A stretch of 64,000 nucleotides of DNA from Candidatus Saccharimonadota bacterium (GTDB lineage Bacteria; Patescibacteriota; Saccharimonadia; Saccharimonadales; Saccharimonadaceae): NCBI GenBank assembly GCA_017480035.1, contig JAFVBJ010000002.1, positions 186,001 through 250,000 of the forward strand. Direction: 5' to 3'. Positions 32,819-42,380 of the stretch are shown one piece after another. The notes beneath the pieces were generated by a model. The model made no database searches. It was given only the letters and a program-made list of their open reading frames with translations, and was not told the origin of the DNA. The position numbers and the translations under genes are program-made. Within the stretch, counting starts at the first letter, position 1, and each line of letters opens with the position of its first letter.

Positions 32819-34132
32819 TTTTCTTCGAAAAATATTGTCAGAAATACGGTTTTTCAAGATTTTTTCGGTCATTTCGGATTTTTTAGTGAAGAGCATGGTG
32901 ACGATGAAGAACCAGATGGCGTAGAAGCCAAGTGATTCGAATTGGACGTAAATATACATAATAATAATGAAATAAAGCCAGCGTTGTGGGAGGACGCTTT
33001 CTTTGGTGATTTTTACGAGATAAATGATGGCGATAATTGACATGATAAGACCAAATTCGGAGATGAAACGGATGTAGAGGCTGTAGGCGACAGAATCGTC
33101 GTGGAAAGTGGTGCTGCGCTTGTCGAGGTCGTCGACTTCACGTTTGAAAGTACTTTCGTATTTTTCGTAAGCTTCGTCATAGCCGAGATGAATCGGAATG
33201 ATTGAGTTGCCAAGACCGTAGCCAACTAGAGCTTGGCCTGGGGTTTTTGAATAGCCAATGATGCTGGACTGAACACGGAAATAGCGGCTGGCGAGCGAAC
33301 CGTCGGCGTAGATGCCGGAATTGACGATTTTTTGGATACGTTGGTTGTTGTTATAGACATATGAAAAACCGAGAGCGAGAACGAGTGCGATGAGTGGGAT
33401 ATAGAGGGCTTTTTTATGTTTGATGAGGATATATCCGAAGTAGATTAAAGCGACAACGGCAATATCGACGATAACACGGACGCCGGAATTGAAAGCGATA
33501 GCGCTGAGTGCGAGCAAAATGATGATGAAAAGGAGATCTTTGCGACGCGAAAGCCAATAAAGCGGCAAGAGAATGCCAAAAAGATGCATACCGATAAAGC
33601 TTGGCTCGGTGAAGAAGTATTGGACGCGGCTATTAGTAGTGAGATAATCGCGCTTAAAGAAGTTAGAAAGCCAGTTTGCGAAAGAACTGTTATCAAATTC
33701 TAGAGCGAGATATTCGAAAAGACCGATGACGAGACAGATAGCGTATGAAATTACGACGAGATTGACGACAGTGCTTAAATCTTGCTTCTTTTGGTAGAAA
33801 ATATAGAACGAAAAGAGTGAAACTGCGCCGAGTGCGAGCGGAACGAAGGAATTTAGATAATCAGTAACGTTGACGTTATTTAGAAATGCGGTCATAGAAC
33901 CGAGGATAATAGCGGCAATAAAAAAGGCGATGATGGATTTTAACTTCAAAATCGCTTTAAAAACGTGTTTTAGATTTAATATAATATATAGTGCGAGAAT
34001 GACGGGGGTGATAGCGGCCCAACCGGCGCTCGGCGCAAAGAAAAAGTTTTCAAACGGGAGAAAGAAAATTGCGAGATAAAAAATCAACTCAGAATTTAGC
34101 CACTTCTTTTTCCATAAGTTAGTCAATGCCAT
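32810..34132 (-). CDS. O-antigen polymerase/ligase-like membrane protein (Wzy)
   Basis: 440 aa, 11-12 membrane helices with one larger loop (about 270-345) that holds SRYFRVQSSIIGYSKTPGQALVGYGLGNS, the arrangement of Wzy/WaaL proteins. It likely polymerises the exported repeat unit. The -10 (TGATAAAAT) ends six bases before ATG, so leaderless. Convergent with the GNAT gene by a nine-base overlap. Confidence 0.8.
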   Translation of the reverse strand: MALTNLWKKKWLNSELIFYLAIFFLPFENFFFAPSAGWAAITPVILALYIILNLKHVFKAILKLKSIIAFFIAAIILGSMTAFLNNVNVTDYLNSFVPLALGAVSLFSFYIFYQKKQDLSTVVNLVVISYAICLVIGLFEYLALEFDNSSFANWLSNFFKRDYLTTNSRVQYFFTEPSFIGMHLFGILLPLYWLSRRKDLLFIIILLALSAIAFNSGVRVIVDIAVVALIYFGYILIKHKKALYIPLIALVLALGFSYVYNNNQRIQKIVNSGIYADGSLASRYFRVQSSIIGYSKTPGQALVGYGLGNSIIPIHLGYDEAYEKYESTFKREVDDLDKRSTTFHDDSVAYSLYIRFISEFGLIMSIIAIIYLVKITKESVLPQRWLYFIIIMYIYVQFESLGFYAIWFFIVTMLFTKKSEMTEKILKNRISDNIFRRKSR

Positions 34133-34161
34133 GTATCTATTTTATCATAAAAGCGAAGCTT

Positions 34162-35148
34162 TTAGGTTAGAAGATGGCGGAATTTTTCATAGAGGCCAAG
34201 CGTAAAACGGAAGAAATGATAGCCAAGACGCGTAGAATTGAGTGCGCTGCGATCGCGGTCTGGGATGTTAGTGTTTCTTAAGACTTCGGCACGGTGAGTT
34301 TTGATGTAATGCCAAACGATTGGCAAGCATTCGACTGAATCTGGCGTGACTGGAGAAAGTGCGATTTGGCGTAAAGTTGAAAGATGTGCGTACATCAAAC
34401 GACGCTCGGCGCCGAGCTTCATTTTTGGGTATTTCTCAACAACGTAATCGTACATCTCTTTTGTTGCGGTAATTAAATCCATTTTCGTTTTGTCGAACGG
34501 CTTTTGGGAAATCGACATGCGACGGATATAATAATTATATTTTGCGACGGAATTTAGGCCGATATATTTAACAGAATCGAAGTAGAGATAAGTTGTGGCG
34601 GCGTCTTCGAAATTTCTTCCTTCAGGAAAAGGATGCTTTAGGAGGACGTCTTTTGTGAACATCTTAGCCCATGAGGACGTGTCGATGCCGTCGGCGTAAA
34701 GTAGGCGCTGGATGACAGTTTTACTGTCGATTTTGCCGGATTCGCCAGTGCTCATATCGACAGCGGTTTTGTGTCCGGCATAAAAGACGCGGTGTGAGCA
34801 AATTGCGAGCTTGACTTTATATTTTACGATAATGTCGTGCAAAGTTTCGACATAATCTTCATCGACGGTATCGTCCGAGTCGACGAAACAGATATAATCG
34901 CCGTTAGCAGCACGAACGCCATAATTTCGGGCGCTTGAAAGCCCACCGTTTTGTTTATGAAAGACAACGATGCGTTTGTCGGTATGAAAAAGTTCGTCGC
35001 AGAGTTCGGCTGAACCGTCGGTTGAGCCATCGTCGACTAAAATAACCTCGAGATTTTTGTATGTTTGGGCTAAGACCCCTTTGACGCAACGGCGAAGATA
35101 TTTCTTCACGTTGTATACAGGAATGACGACGGATATTAAATCGTCCAT
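34162..35148 (-). CDS. GT2 glycosyltransferase
   Basis: 328 aa. GT-A fold with ISVVIPVYNVKKYLRRCVKGVLAQTYKNLE, the VDDGSTDGS donor site, KQNGGLSSARNYG and the metal-binding FVDSDD near residue 95. Adds a sugar to the lipid-linked repeat unit; donor and acceptor unknown. AAAGGAGG precedes the ATG and the gap to the upstream GT2 is 13 nt. Confidence 0.9.
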   Translation of the reverse strand: MDDLISVVIPVYNVKKYLRRCVKGVLAQTYKNLEVILVDDGSTDGSAELCDELFHTDKRIVVFHKQNGGLSSARNYGVRAANGDYICFVDSDDTVDEDYVETLHDIIVKYKVKLAICSHRVFYAGHKTAVDMSTGESGKIDSKTVIQRLLYADGIDTSSWAKMFTKDVLLKHPFPEGRNFEDAATTYLYFDSVKYIGLNSVAKYNYYIRRMSISQKPFDKTKMDLITATKEMYDYVVEKYPKMKLGAERRLMYAHLSTLRQIALSPVTPDSVECLPIVWHYIKTHRAEVLRNTNIPDRDRSALNSTRLGYHFFRFTLGLYEKFRHLLT

Positions 35149-35161
35149 TTTTCCTCCTTTC

Positions 35162-36190
35162 TTAGTAAAACTTCTTCTCGATTGCGCGTTCCAAAAATGG
35201 AACGGCTTTATAATTTGTTAGTTTAAGCATGCGCGCTTTGCGGCCCCGAAGGAAACTCTTATAAATGTCTTTACCACCATAGGATTCGACCCAGTTGAAG
35301 AACTCTCTGATGTGTTGCTGTTTTTCCTCCTTTCCCACATCTTCGAGTAGTTCGACGCGGAGCTCAGTGTTAGCCATACGTCCAATTGCGTTAATTAAAT
35401 ATTTCTTCGTTTCGTCGTTTAGGCTGTCTTTAACGTTCCAATATTCATCGATGAGACGTTTCAAAACTAAGAGATGTTGGGCAGCATTTTTTCGCATTGA
35501 GGCTTTGCTCATGCTTTGACCGGCGCGAGCGATGCGGTAAACATAGAGTGGAGCGCTGAAATAGGCGATGGTCTTTATGTACGGGAGTGGTAAGAGGACA
35601 TATTCGATGTCAGTGTAAAAGCCATTGTCGAGTTTGATGCCGTTTTGCTTCAGAATTTCAGTTTTATACATTGTGTTATGCATTTGGATGTCGATAGAAT
35701 TGCAAACGTCAGTAAAATGCAAATCTTGGTCGGACTTAATGTCGTAGCCAGAACGGTCAGTGATGCGTTTTTCGGCCTCATTGTAAGTTAACATGTCGGT
35801 TAAAACGATGTCAGCGTCAGTTTTTTCGAGATTTTCGACTATTTTTTCGAGATTTTCGGTTTCTATCCAATCGTCGCCGTCAATCATTTTGAAATATTTG
35901 CCGGTGGCGTGTTTTATACCAGAGTTTACTGTGCTGCCAGCGCCTTGATTTTTTTGGTTGATGAGACGAACGGAATTCGGGTATTTTTTCTCATATTCTT
36001 TGATGATTTTTTCGGTGTCGTCAGTCGAACCGTCGTTTGTGACGAGAATTTCGATCTTATCAAGAACGTTCTTCGGAGCTTTAACGAAACTATCGAGATT
36101 ATCACGAATCATATCGCCGAGATTGTATGCTGCGACTGAAATTGATAAGATTTTTTCAGATTTTTTCGTAGGTTTAGAAACTTTTTTCAT
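35162..36190 (-). CDS. GT2 glycosyltransferase
   Basis: 342 aa. ILSISVAAYNLGDMIRDNLDSF, LVTNDGSTDDTEKI, NQKNQGAGSTVNSGIKHATGKYFKMIDGDDW: a GT-A GT2 enzyme with the DxD as DGDD. Last of three coupled sugar-transfer genes; its start lies within the upstream DUF4422 gene (17-base overlap). Confidence 0.9.
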   Translation of the reverse strand: MKKVSKPTKKSEKILSISVAAYNLGDMIRDNLDSFVKAPKNVLDKIEILVTNDGSTDDTEKIIKEYEKKYPNSVRLINQKNQGAGSTVNSGIKHATGKYFKMIDGDDWIETENLEKIVENLEKTDADIVLTDMLTYNEAEKRITDRSGYDIKSDQDLHFTDVCNSIDIQMHNTMYKTEILKQNGIKLDNGFYTDIEYVLLPLPYIKTIAYFSAPLYVYRIARAGQSMSKASMRKNAAQHLLVLKRLIDEYWNVKDSLNDETKKYLINAIGRMANTELRVELLEDVGKEEKQQHIREFFNWVESYGGKDIYKSFLRGRKARMLKLTNYKAVPFLERAIEKKFY

Positions 36191-37013
36191 ATTTTCTCCC
36201 TGTAAATTTTGCTAGTAAGAAACTTCCACCCTTTTTTAGCCAATTAACGCCTTCGATGTCGATAACTCTGAGTTCTTTTATCTTAATTTCGTCATCGACT
36301 GAGTCGGAAGTTTTTAGTCCTGGATATTTAGTATAGAGCCAGACGTCGAGTAAAAGCTCAGAGATGCGACCGTAAAATCTGGCGTGGAAAGTGCTGTAAT
36401 CTGCGACAAATTCCGGGTCATTTTTCATTTCTCGTTCGAGTTTCATGAGAATTTTAAAGAGCCAGTCGCAGTATTCGTCGAAAATAGATTTTTTCGCAAG
36501 CATCATGTTAAACATGTGAGCGGATTTTCGAGTTTTTAAGCGATCGAACTCCGCGAGATATTCTGGGAAATCGGCTTTGATGATTTCGCGAGTTTTCTCA
36601 AGCGGACCGATGTGGAGCGTGTGTTCGTAATGTTTCCAAAGATTTTCGATGTAGTAGTTGCGCTTTTTCGGGAGAATAAGATCATAGTTTTTGATTAGTT
36701 CCTCAATTTCTTGGTCGGAAAGGACGGAAGATAGACGGTTTTCTTTTTTGATTTTGCCGCGCGCGGTTGTGAAATAGCGGCGATAATGAACGAGGCCCTT
36801 ATAGTCGGCTTTGGAATTTTTGTAGAGCCAATAAAGCCCAGTCAATTCGCAAAAATAGGGATTTTTTTCAGAAATATTATCGCCCGTGTCATCTCGAGCG
36901 ATTCGTAAGTCTTTTTTAGCGATTTTTGCGCCAACTTGGAGTGGTATGTATGCATCTCCTTTTGGAAAATCATACTCTTTATGAGCTGCGATTACTATTT
37001 CCACACTTTTCAT
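36174..37013 (-). CDS. DUF4422 family glycosyltransferase
   Basis: 279 aa. The start VEIVIAAHKEYDFPKGDAYIPLQVGA, then NPYFCELTGLYWLYKNSKADYKGLVHYRRYF is the DUF4422 pattern, a family found in capsule loci and regarded as galactosyltransferase-like. TATAAT ends seven bases before ATG. First gene of the DUF4422-GT2-GT2 operon. Confidence 0.88.
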   Translation of the reverse strand: MKSVEIVIAAHKEYDFPKGDAYIPLQVGAKIAKKDLRIARDDTGDNISEKNPYFCELTGLYWLYKNSKADYKGLVHYRRYFTTARGKIKKENRLSSVLSDQEIEELIKNYDLILPKKRNYYIENLWKHYEHTLHIGPLEKTREIIKADFPEYLAEFDRLKTRKSAHMFNMMLAKKSIFDEYCDWLFKILMKLEREMKNDPEFVADYSTFHARFYGRISELLLDVWLYTKYPGLKTSDSVDDEIKIKELRVIDIEGVNWLKKGGSFLLAKFTGRKYEKSF

Positions 37014-37054
37014 TTATCTTATTATAACACTCCTTAACGCGTTTTAGGTAAAAA

Positions 37055-37080
37055 ATAACCCCAGATTTCTGGGGTTATCT
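37055..37080 (-). terminator. rpmG terminator
   Basis: AACCCCAGA / TCTGGGGTT stem with a T run on the minus strand. Confidence 0.9.
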
Positions 37081-37290
37081 TTAACGTTTCTTTTCTTTAA
37101 CTTCGTTGCGGCCGAGATTTTTCTTTGTTTCGGTGAATTTGACGTGCTTGCGAAGGACTGGGTCATACTTCTTCAAAGTCAACTTATCAGGAGTATTCAT
37201 CGTGTTTTTCTTCGTGTAATAGCAACGAACACCAGATTCCTCGGAAACGAGGCCGACGAGTTTGCGCTTAGTATTATTCTTCTTTGCCAT
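37081..37290 (-). CDS. rpmG: 50S ribosomal protein bL33, zinc-free form
   Basis: 69 aa. L33 core [37 protein letters not shown]. The four zinc Cys of the C+ form are gone (only one Cys remains, and YDPVLRKH replaces YCPxCxxH), so this is the zinc-independent type. The C-terminus has ~12 extra basic residues. Stand-alone gene with -10 TAAAAT near 37310 and its own terminator. Confidence 0.93.
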   Translation of the reverse strand: MAKKNNTKRKLVGLVSEESGVRCYYTKKNTMNTPDKLTLKKYDPVLRKHVKFTETKKNLGRNEVKEKKR

Positions 37291-37383
37291 AATTACCCTT
37301 TATTTTAGCATATTTTCTGATTTTTAACAAGGGTAAAAATAAACTTAGTCTATGATATAATAATAAGGATAGGTTTTAAGGAA

Positions 37384-38307
37384 ATGAAGAAGCTCAATTT
37401 GAAGACAGAGACGATTGATGGATATGAAGTTTCATCAGCGATGAAAAAAGTTTGGAAGGTCGAACATGATATTCTTGCGGAGTTTGAACGAATCTGTAAG
37501 AAACATAATCTGAAATATATTATGTTCGACGGGAGTTTACTTGGGTTAATTCGACATCATGGCGGGTTTATCCCTTGGGATGATGATATTGATGTTGCGA
37601 TGACACGCGAAGAATTTGAGAAATTCCGAAAAATCGCGCAAAAAGAGCTGAAAAAGCCGTATTTTTTCCAGACAACGCTGAATGACAAAGTTTTTCGCTC
37701 GATTGGGCAGATTCGAAATAGCGAAACGACTGCGATTATGTATAAAGAGTTTCTAAAAGAAGCGAATCAAGGGATTTTTATTGATATTTTCATTATTGAT
37801 AAACTGCCGAAGAATAAGTTGAAGCGATTAGTCCAGAAACGTCGTTGTCGTATGATGAAAAGCCTACTAAGATTTTATCGGGTTTATGAGTGTAAAGAGA
37901 AGCACGGCGTAAAATCGAAAATAATTAAATTTTTGCTCGATATTTTTTATCGTGTTGTTGGATATGAGAATTTCTTCAAACATTATGAAAAAGTTTGTGC
38001 GAAATATAATAAGACCGATTCGACGGAATGTAATATTATTGAATATGGTTATGACGATAGGATAATTCGTTTAGAGCATCTTAAAAAGACAAAATTATGT
38101 GATTTTTATGATTTGAAGGTGCCGGTGCCAGAGAAAGCGGAAGAATTTTTGACGGATTATTTCGGCGACTGGAAAACGCCGGTGATTGGAAAAGATGACC
38201 ACGGAAATATGTTTTTTGATACGGAAAAATCGTACAGAGAATATCTCGGATGCTCGATGGATGAATTAATGAAAATCGGAGAAAAGAAATGGCTAAAAAA
38301 GAATTAA
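37384..38307 (+). CDS. LicD-family phosphotransferase 1
   Basis: 307 aa. The LicD nucleotidyltransferase-fold core is complete: YIMFDGSLLGLIRHHGGFIPWDDDIDVAMTREEFEKF, then FIDIFIIDKLP, and the C-terminal block EKAEEFLTDYFGDWKTP. LicD proteins move phosphocholine or phosphoribitol-type groups from CDP donors to glycans. Overlaps the next licD by 19 bases. TATAAT near 37352. Confidence 0.92.
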   Translation: MKKLNLKTETIDGYEVSSAMKKVWKVEHDILAEFERICKKHNLKYIMFDGSLLGLIRHHGGFIPWDDDIDVAMTREEFEKFRKIAQKELKKPYFFQTTLNDKVFRSIGQIRNSETTAIMYKEFLKEANQGIFIDIFIIDKLPKNKLKRLVQKRRCRMMKSLLRFYRVYECKEKHGVKSKIIKFLLDIFYRVVGYENFFKHYEKVCAKYNKTDSTECNIIEYGYDDRIIRLEHLKKTKLCDFYDLKVPVPEKAEEFLTDYFGDWKTPVIGKDDHGNMFFDTEKSYREYLGCSMDELMKIGEKKWLKKN

Positions 38308-39110
38308 AACCGATTCAAAAGGAGCTTTTAAGGCTTTTTAAGGAAGTTGTACCGCTTTTTGAGAAAAATGGGATTGAATATTTTGCTTGTGGCGGGACGA
38401 TGATTGGTGCGGTGCGCGAAAAAGGTTTTATTCCTTGGGATGATGATATCGACCTTTTTATGACGCGCCCAAATTACGATAAATTGATGGATATTGCGCG
38501 AAAAAATAATGGAAAAATCGGTGAATTTGACGTAGCTTGTGGTGAAATTAATAATTCCCTACTGCCGTTTTGTAAGATTTTCGATAAACGTTATAAGTTG
38601 AATGCTAAAGGTGTTGAAGGTGATGAAGATTATCTCTTTCTCGATATTTTTCCGCTTGATGCCGTGCCGGATGATGAAAATGAGCGAAAAGAATTCTTTG
38701 ATGAGATTGAGAAAAAGCGAAAAATTGTGGCGATTTCGAGATTAACTTATAAAGGTTTGTTTGATGTGACGAAAAATAAAATCATTTTTCCAGTAAAAGC
38801 AATAATCAAATTCAAAAATCAGTTGCTCGGGAAAGACAAAAAACTCTTGGAAGAATATCTTGAATTTTGTAAAAAATATCCGTTTGAATCTGGAAAATGC
38901 TACTGGGGCAATACATGGGGAAAGATTTTTGACGTGGACGTCACGAAAGATGATGTTAAGACGCTTAAAAAGCCTTTCGAGGATACAAAAATTAATGTGA
39001 TGAAAGGCTATGATAAGTACCTGACAGCAGTTTTTGGCGATTATATGAAAAGACCAGAAGAAAGCGAGCAAGACGCGCACGAAATCAAGATTATAAAGGA
39101 GGAAAAATGA
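38289..39110 (+). CDS. LicD-family phosphotransferase 2
   Basis: 273 aa. YFACGGTMIGAVREKGFIPWDDDIDLFMTRPNYDKL, LFLDIFPLDAVPDD and YLTAVFGDYMKRP: intact LicD core. Together with the first copy and the CDP-sugar-type cytidylyltransferase downstream it suggests addition of a phospho-alditol or phosphocholine group. Translation is coupled on both sides (overlap of 19 bases before, 4 after). Confidence 0.92.
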   Translation: MAKKELKPIQKELLRLFKEVVPLFEKNGIEYFACGGTMIGAVREKGFIPWDDDIDLFMTRPNYDKLMDIARKNNGKIGEFDVACGEINNSLLPFCKIFDKRYKLNAKGVEGDEDYLFLDIFPLDAVPDDENERKEFFDEIEKKRKIVAISRLTYKGLFDVTKNKIIFPVKAIIKFKNQLLGKDKKLLEEYLEFCKKYPFESGKCYWGNTWGKIFDVDVTKDDVKTLKKPFEDTKINVMKGYDKYLTAVFGDYMKRPEESEQDAHEIKIIKEEK

Positions 39111-39871
39111 AAAATATAGCTATGATTTTTGCCGGCGGAGTTGGTAGTAGGATGCATAGTGACATTCCAAAGCAATTTCTCGAGGTTGGTGGCAAGCCAA
39201 TTATTATTCAAACACTGGAACTTTTTGAGCTAAATGAAAATGTCGACGCGATTTATGTGGCATGCGTCAAAGAATATATCGCGACATTAGAGGAGATGAT
39301 TAGAAAATTCAATGTACAAAAAGTTGTGCGAGTTTTTCCCGGCGGAGAAACCGGGCAAGATTCGATTTATATCGGACTATCTGAGATTAAGAAAGACTAT
39401 GATGACGCGTTAGTTTTGATTCATGACGGAGTTAGGCCGCTAGTCGAGCAAAAAACGATTGATAGATGTGTCGAAGATGCGTTGAAATACGGCAGTGCAG
39501 TGACATCTACGCCGGCTTTTGAGACTCCGATTCTAACGGAAGACGGAGAATATGTTGCGGCGATGCCGGAAAGACAAAAAGTCTACACAGCGCAAGCGCC
39601 ACAATGTTTCAAGCTATCTGATATTTTAAAATGGCATGAAGCTGAACGAATGAACGAAAATCCATATAGTGGAATTGTTGATTCGTGTGGGTTGGCATTT
39701 AAATATGGCGGAAATCCACATCTTACGATTGGAAATCGCGGTAATATCAAAGTGACAACACTAGAAGACTATTTGGTTTTAGTCTCAAATTCAGCGGCAC
39801 AAAATTATGAACAATTGTTTAAGCTTTCGGAAAATCGAAAGGTGCACGAGGGAGAAAATGAAAAAAACTAG
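39107..39871 (+). CDS. IspD/TarI-family cytidylyltransferase
   Basis: 254 aa. AMIFAGGVGSRMHSDIPKQFLEVGGKPIIIQTLELF (CTP site), LIHDGVRPLVEQ, TPAFETPI, YTAQAPQCFKLSDIL and NIKVTTLEDYLV. The family includes MEP cytidylyltransferase (IspD) and ribitol-5-phosphate cytidylyltransferase (TarI/Bcs1). Its place between licD genes and an SDR favours a TarI-like role making a CDP-alditol donor, but IspD activity cannot be excluded. ATG overlaps the licD stop (ATGA). Confidence 0.85.
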   Translation: MKNIAMIFAGGVGSRMHSDIPKQFLEVGGKPIIIQTLELFELNENVDAIYVACVKEYIATLEEMIRKFNVQKVVRVFPGGETGQDSIYIGLSEIKKDYDDALVLIHDGVRPLVEQKTIDRCVEDALKYGSAVTSTPAFETPILTEDGEYVAAMPERQKVYTAQAPQCFKLSDILKWHEAERMNENPYSGIVDSCGLAFKYGGNPHLTIGNRGNIKVTTLEDYLVLVSNSAAQNYEQLFKLSENRKVHEGENEKN

Positions 39872-40919
39872 GATTGTTGCCGAAGATGTCGAGAATATTA
39901 TCGGCTCAATTGGTGCGGATAAACTGATCGAAAGGTTTTCTAATAAAAGATTTTTGGTTGCGGGTGCAACGGGAATGGTCGGTTCATATTTTATTTATGT
40001 GCTTGATAAATTAAATGAAGAATATGATGCGAAGATAAAAATCGTGGCATGTCTTCGAAATAAAACTAAACTGGACGAAACTCTCCTTGATAGAGTTGAA
40101 ATATTAGAGCATGATGTGGCGGAAGAATTTGAAGGTGAGTCGGTAGATTTTATTGTGCATGCAGCATCGCCAGCATCTCCTCTTATTATGCGAGAAAAGC
40201 CGCTCGAAACAAACTTTGCGAACACGCTCGGAACGGCAAATTTGATAAAATTAGCACTGAAAAACAAGGATTTTGGGGGAATATTGTTTGTTTCTTCCAG
40301 AGAAATTTATGGTGAGCCAGAGAGGGGTCAAGAATTTTTCTATGAAGACGGAAAATTAGGCCAAGTTAACTCGTTGGTGCCGCGAAATGGTTATGCTGAA
40401 GGCAAAAAAGCGGCCGAAAACATGTTAATTTCGGCAAAAGACGAGTATGGATTAAATGTAAAGATTGCGCGTCTTGCACATACCTATGGGCCTGGCATGT
40501 CGATTCATGACGGACGAGTGCAAGCGGATTTTCTGAAAAATGTGGTTTCTGGAGAAGATATCGTACTTAAATCTGACGGTTCTTCGGTTCGGACGTATAC
40601 GTATATTTCGGATGCCGTGGAAGCAATGCTGAGGGTTTTGATTGATAGTTCATCGGAAGTTTATAATATTGCCGATGAAAAATCAAAAGTTTCAATTAAG
40701 GAACTTGCTGAAACGATAGTTGAGCTTCCGATTGCAAAAGAGAAAAATCTCAAGATAGTTTTTGATATTGATGAGGAGTCGAAAAAAGGAGCCGCATCAT
40801 TTACTGGCGGCATCCTTTCGACTGATAAAATTCGTTCAGAGTTAAACTGGGAGCCGAAATATTCAATTTCGGAAGGGTTCGCTAGAACGATCGAGCATCT
40901 TATTTTAGAATCTCAGTAA
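39858..40919 (+). CDS. NAD-dependent epimerase/dehydratase (extended SDR)
   Basis: 353 aa from ATG 39858 (GAGGGAG site upstream), overlapping the cytidylyltransferase by 14 bases. Nucleotide site FLVAGATGMVGSYF near residue 30, then HAASPASP, FVSSREIYGEP and the catalytic pair GYAEGKK (YxxxK), RLAHTYGPGM, and VRTYTYISDAVEAML. It resembles UDP-glucuronate decarboxylase and related sugar epimerases. Probably supplies the nucleotide-activated group used with LicD. The end overlaps the convergent LCP gene by 20 bases. Confidence 0.88.
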   Translation: MKKTRIVAEDVENIIGSIGADKLIERFSNKRFLVAGATGMVGSYFIYVLDKLNEEYDAKIKIVACLRNKTKLDETLLDRVEILEHDVAEEFEGESVDFIVHAASPASPLIMREKPLETNFANTLGTANLIKLALKNKDFGGILFVSSREIYGEPERGQEFFYEDGKLGQVNSLVPRNGYAEGKKAAENMLISAKDEYGLNVKIARLAHTYGPGMSIHDGRVQADFLKNVVSGEDIVLKSDGSSVRTYTYISDAVEAMLRVLIDSSSEVYNIADEKSKVSIKELAETIVELPIAKEKNLKIVFDIDEESKKGAASFTGGILSTDKIRSELNWEPKYSISEGFARTIEHLILESQ

Positions 40920-42378
40920 TCTTGCTTTTAGCAGTGTTTATCGTGTCGAGATTTGGCATCATGACATAGAGATTCTGATTTGGATAAGAGTAAGTTTTTG
41001 TCATCTTGCCGGTTCCGTTAATATTATAACTTTCGATACTCCAGCTTTTCATGTCATCAAGTTGCATGCGAACGAGTGCGGTAATATCGTCGGATGTAAA
41101 GTTGGTGTCGAAACTGCCATTTAGGGCATTGAGGATTTTGCCATAATCTGTGAGTAAGTTTTTGTCATTTTGGATTTTTTCGACGATGCGAGAAATAACT
41201 TGCTCTTGGTTTTCGCCACGATGACGGTCGCCGGTGGAGTATGATTTACGTTCACGAGCGAAACGGAGCGCGCATTTTCCGTCAACGGCGTTGTCTCCTG
41301 GTTTATAGACGCAGCCGTCGAGTGTGAGCGCATGGTCTAAATCATTCGTGACGGTAATTCCGCCGATATTATCGACGAGGTCGGTAACGAAGTTGAAATT
41401 AACGCGGATATAGCGGTCAATTTCAAGATCAAACAAATCTTCGACGGTCGAGACGGTTAAATCGATGCCACCACGAGAACCAGAGTGGGTGAGTTTATCC
41501 ATCAGACCGGTTGTACCGTGAAGTTGAACGTAGGTGTCGCGCGGGATAGCGACAAGGAGGTTTTTCTTTGTTTCTGGGTTAACTGCGGCGAGAATGTTGA
41601 CATCGGAAAGGCTGCGAGACGGCATTGTACCGGTGCGAGTATCTATACCATTGATGAAGAGAAGGAATGGTTTACTTGCAATAGTTTCTTTTTTGGCGTC
41701 GGTCTGGTCATTGTCGACTTTTCCGGTAATCTCGATTTTGATTTCGCCGATGATTTTGATTTTTTGCTCATAATCTTCATTGACAGAGAGGTAAGATTCG
41801 TAAGTACCATTATTAACGACAGATGGAGTTTCGAGCATTTTGAGTGGGCGCTCCATCACAGTCTCTAGGTCTTCTTTAAAAACGAGTGTGCTGTCCGAAA
41901 TGACGTTTGAGACTTTTTGTTTTAGAGCATCGTTGCTGATTTCTTTGACGGGTTCTTCATAAGTAAAAAGCTCGGCACCTTTGATGTCGGATAAGCTGTT
42001 TGCTTTAGAATCTTTGTTGACGATGACGTTATAGACGGAATAGGATTTTTTCTCGTCGAAATTTTCTTTGATGAAATTTGAGACTTCAGAGAGTTTTGCG
42101 TTAGCGAAGATGAGACCGAGCGAGAGGATAAGGTAAAAGATGATGATGAAGAGTTGTGCTAGCTTACTAGTGCGACGTTTGAAAGCAATGTGGAGAAAAA
42201 TGAAGTTGAAGACGATGATTGCAGCTAGGACGAGATAGAAAAATTTAGCTGGGAGCATGCTTGAAGTCGAAACGCGGAACATGAAAAAGACCGAGATAAA
42301 AAGAAAAATGACGCTAAAAATGCGAGTTATAAGATTGAATTTTTCAGAATTACCATTTTCGAATTGATCGCGAACCAT
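40900..42378 (-). CDS. LytR-CpsA-Psr (LCP) family protein
   Basis: 492 aa. Three or four membrane helices in the first ~115 residues, an accessory domain, then the LCP catalytic domain from about residue 240: FLLFINGIDTR, SLSDVNILAAVNPETKKNLLVAIPRDTYV, and CALRFARERKSYSTGDRHRGENQEQVI with the Arg residues that bind the pyrophosphate. LCP enzymes attach undecaprenyl-linked glycans to the wall. Last gene of a CpsC-CpsD-CpsB-LCP operon, 2 nt after cpsB. Confidence 0.93.
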   Translation of the reverse strand: MVRDQFENGNSEKFNLITRIFSVIFLFISVFFMFRVSTSSMLPAKFFYLVLAAIIVFNFIFLHIAFKRRTSKLAQLFIIIFYLILSLGLIFANAKLSEVSNFIKENFDEKKSYSVYNVIVNKDSKANSLSDIKGAELFTYEEPVKEISNDALKQKVSNVISDSTLVFKEDLETVMERPLKMLETPSVVNNGTYESYLSVNEDYEQKIKIIGEIKIEITGKVDNDQTDAKKETIASKPFLLFINGIDTRTGTMPSRSLSDVNILAAVNPETKKNLLVAIPRDTYVQLHGTTGLMDKLTHSGSRGGIDLTVSTVEDLFDLEIDRYIRVNFNFVTDLVDNIGGITVTNDLDHALTLDGCVYKPGDNAVDGKCALRFARERKSYSTGDRHRGENQEQVISRIVEKIQNDKNLLTDYGKILNALNGSFDTNFTSDDITALVRMQLDDMKSWSIESYNINGTGKMTKTYSYPNQNLYVMMPNLDTINTAKSKITEILK

Positions 42379-42380
42379 TT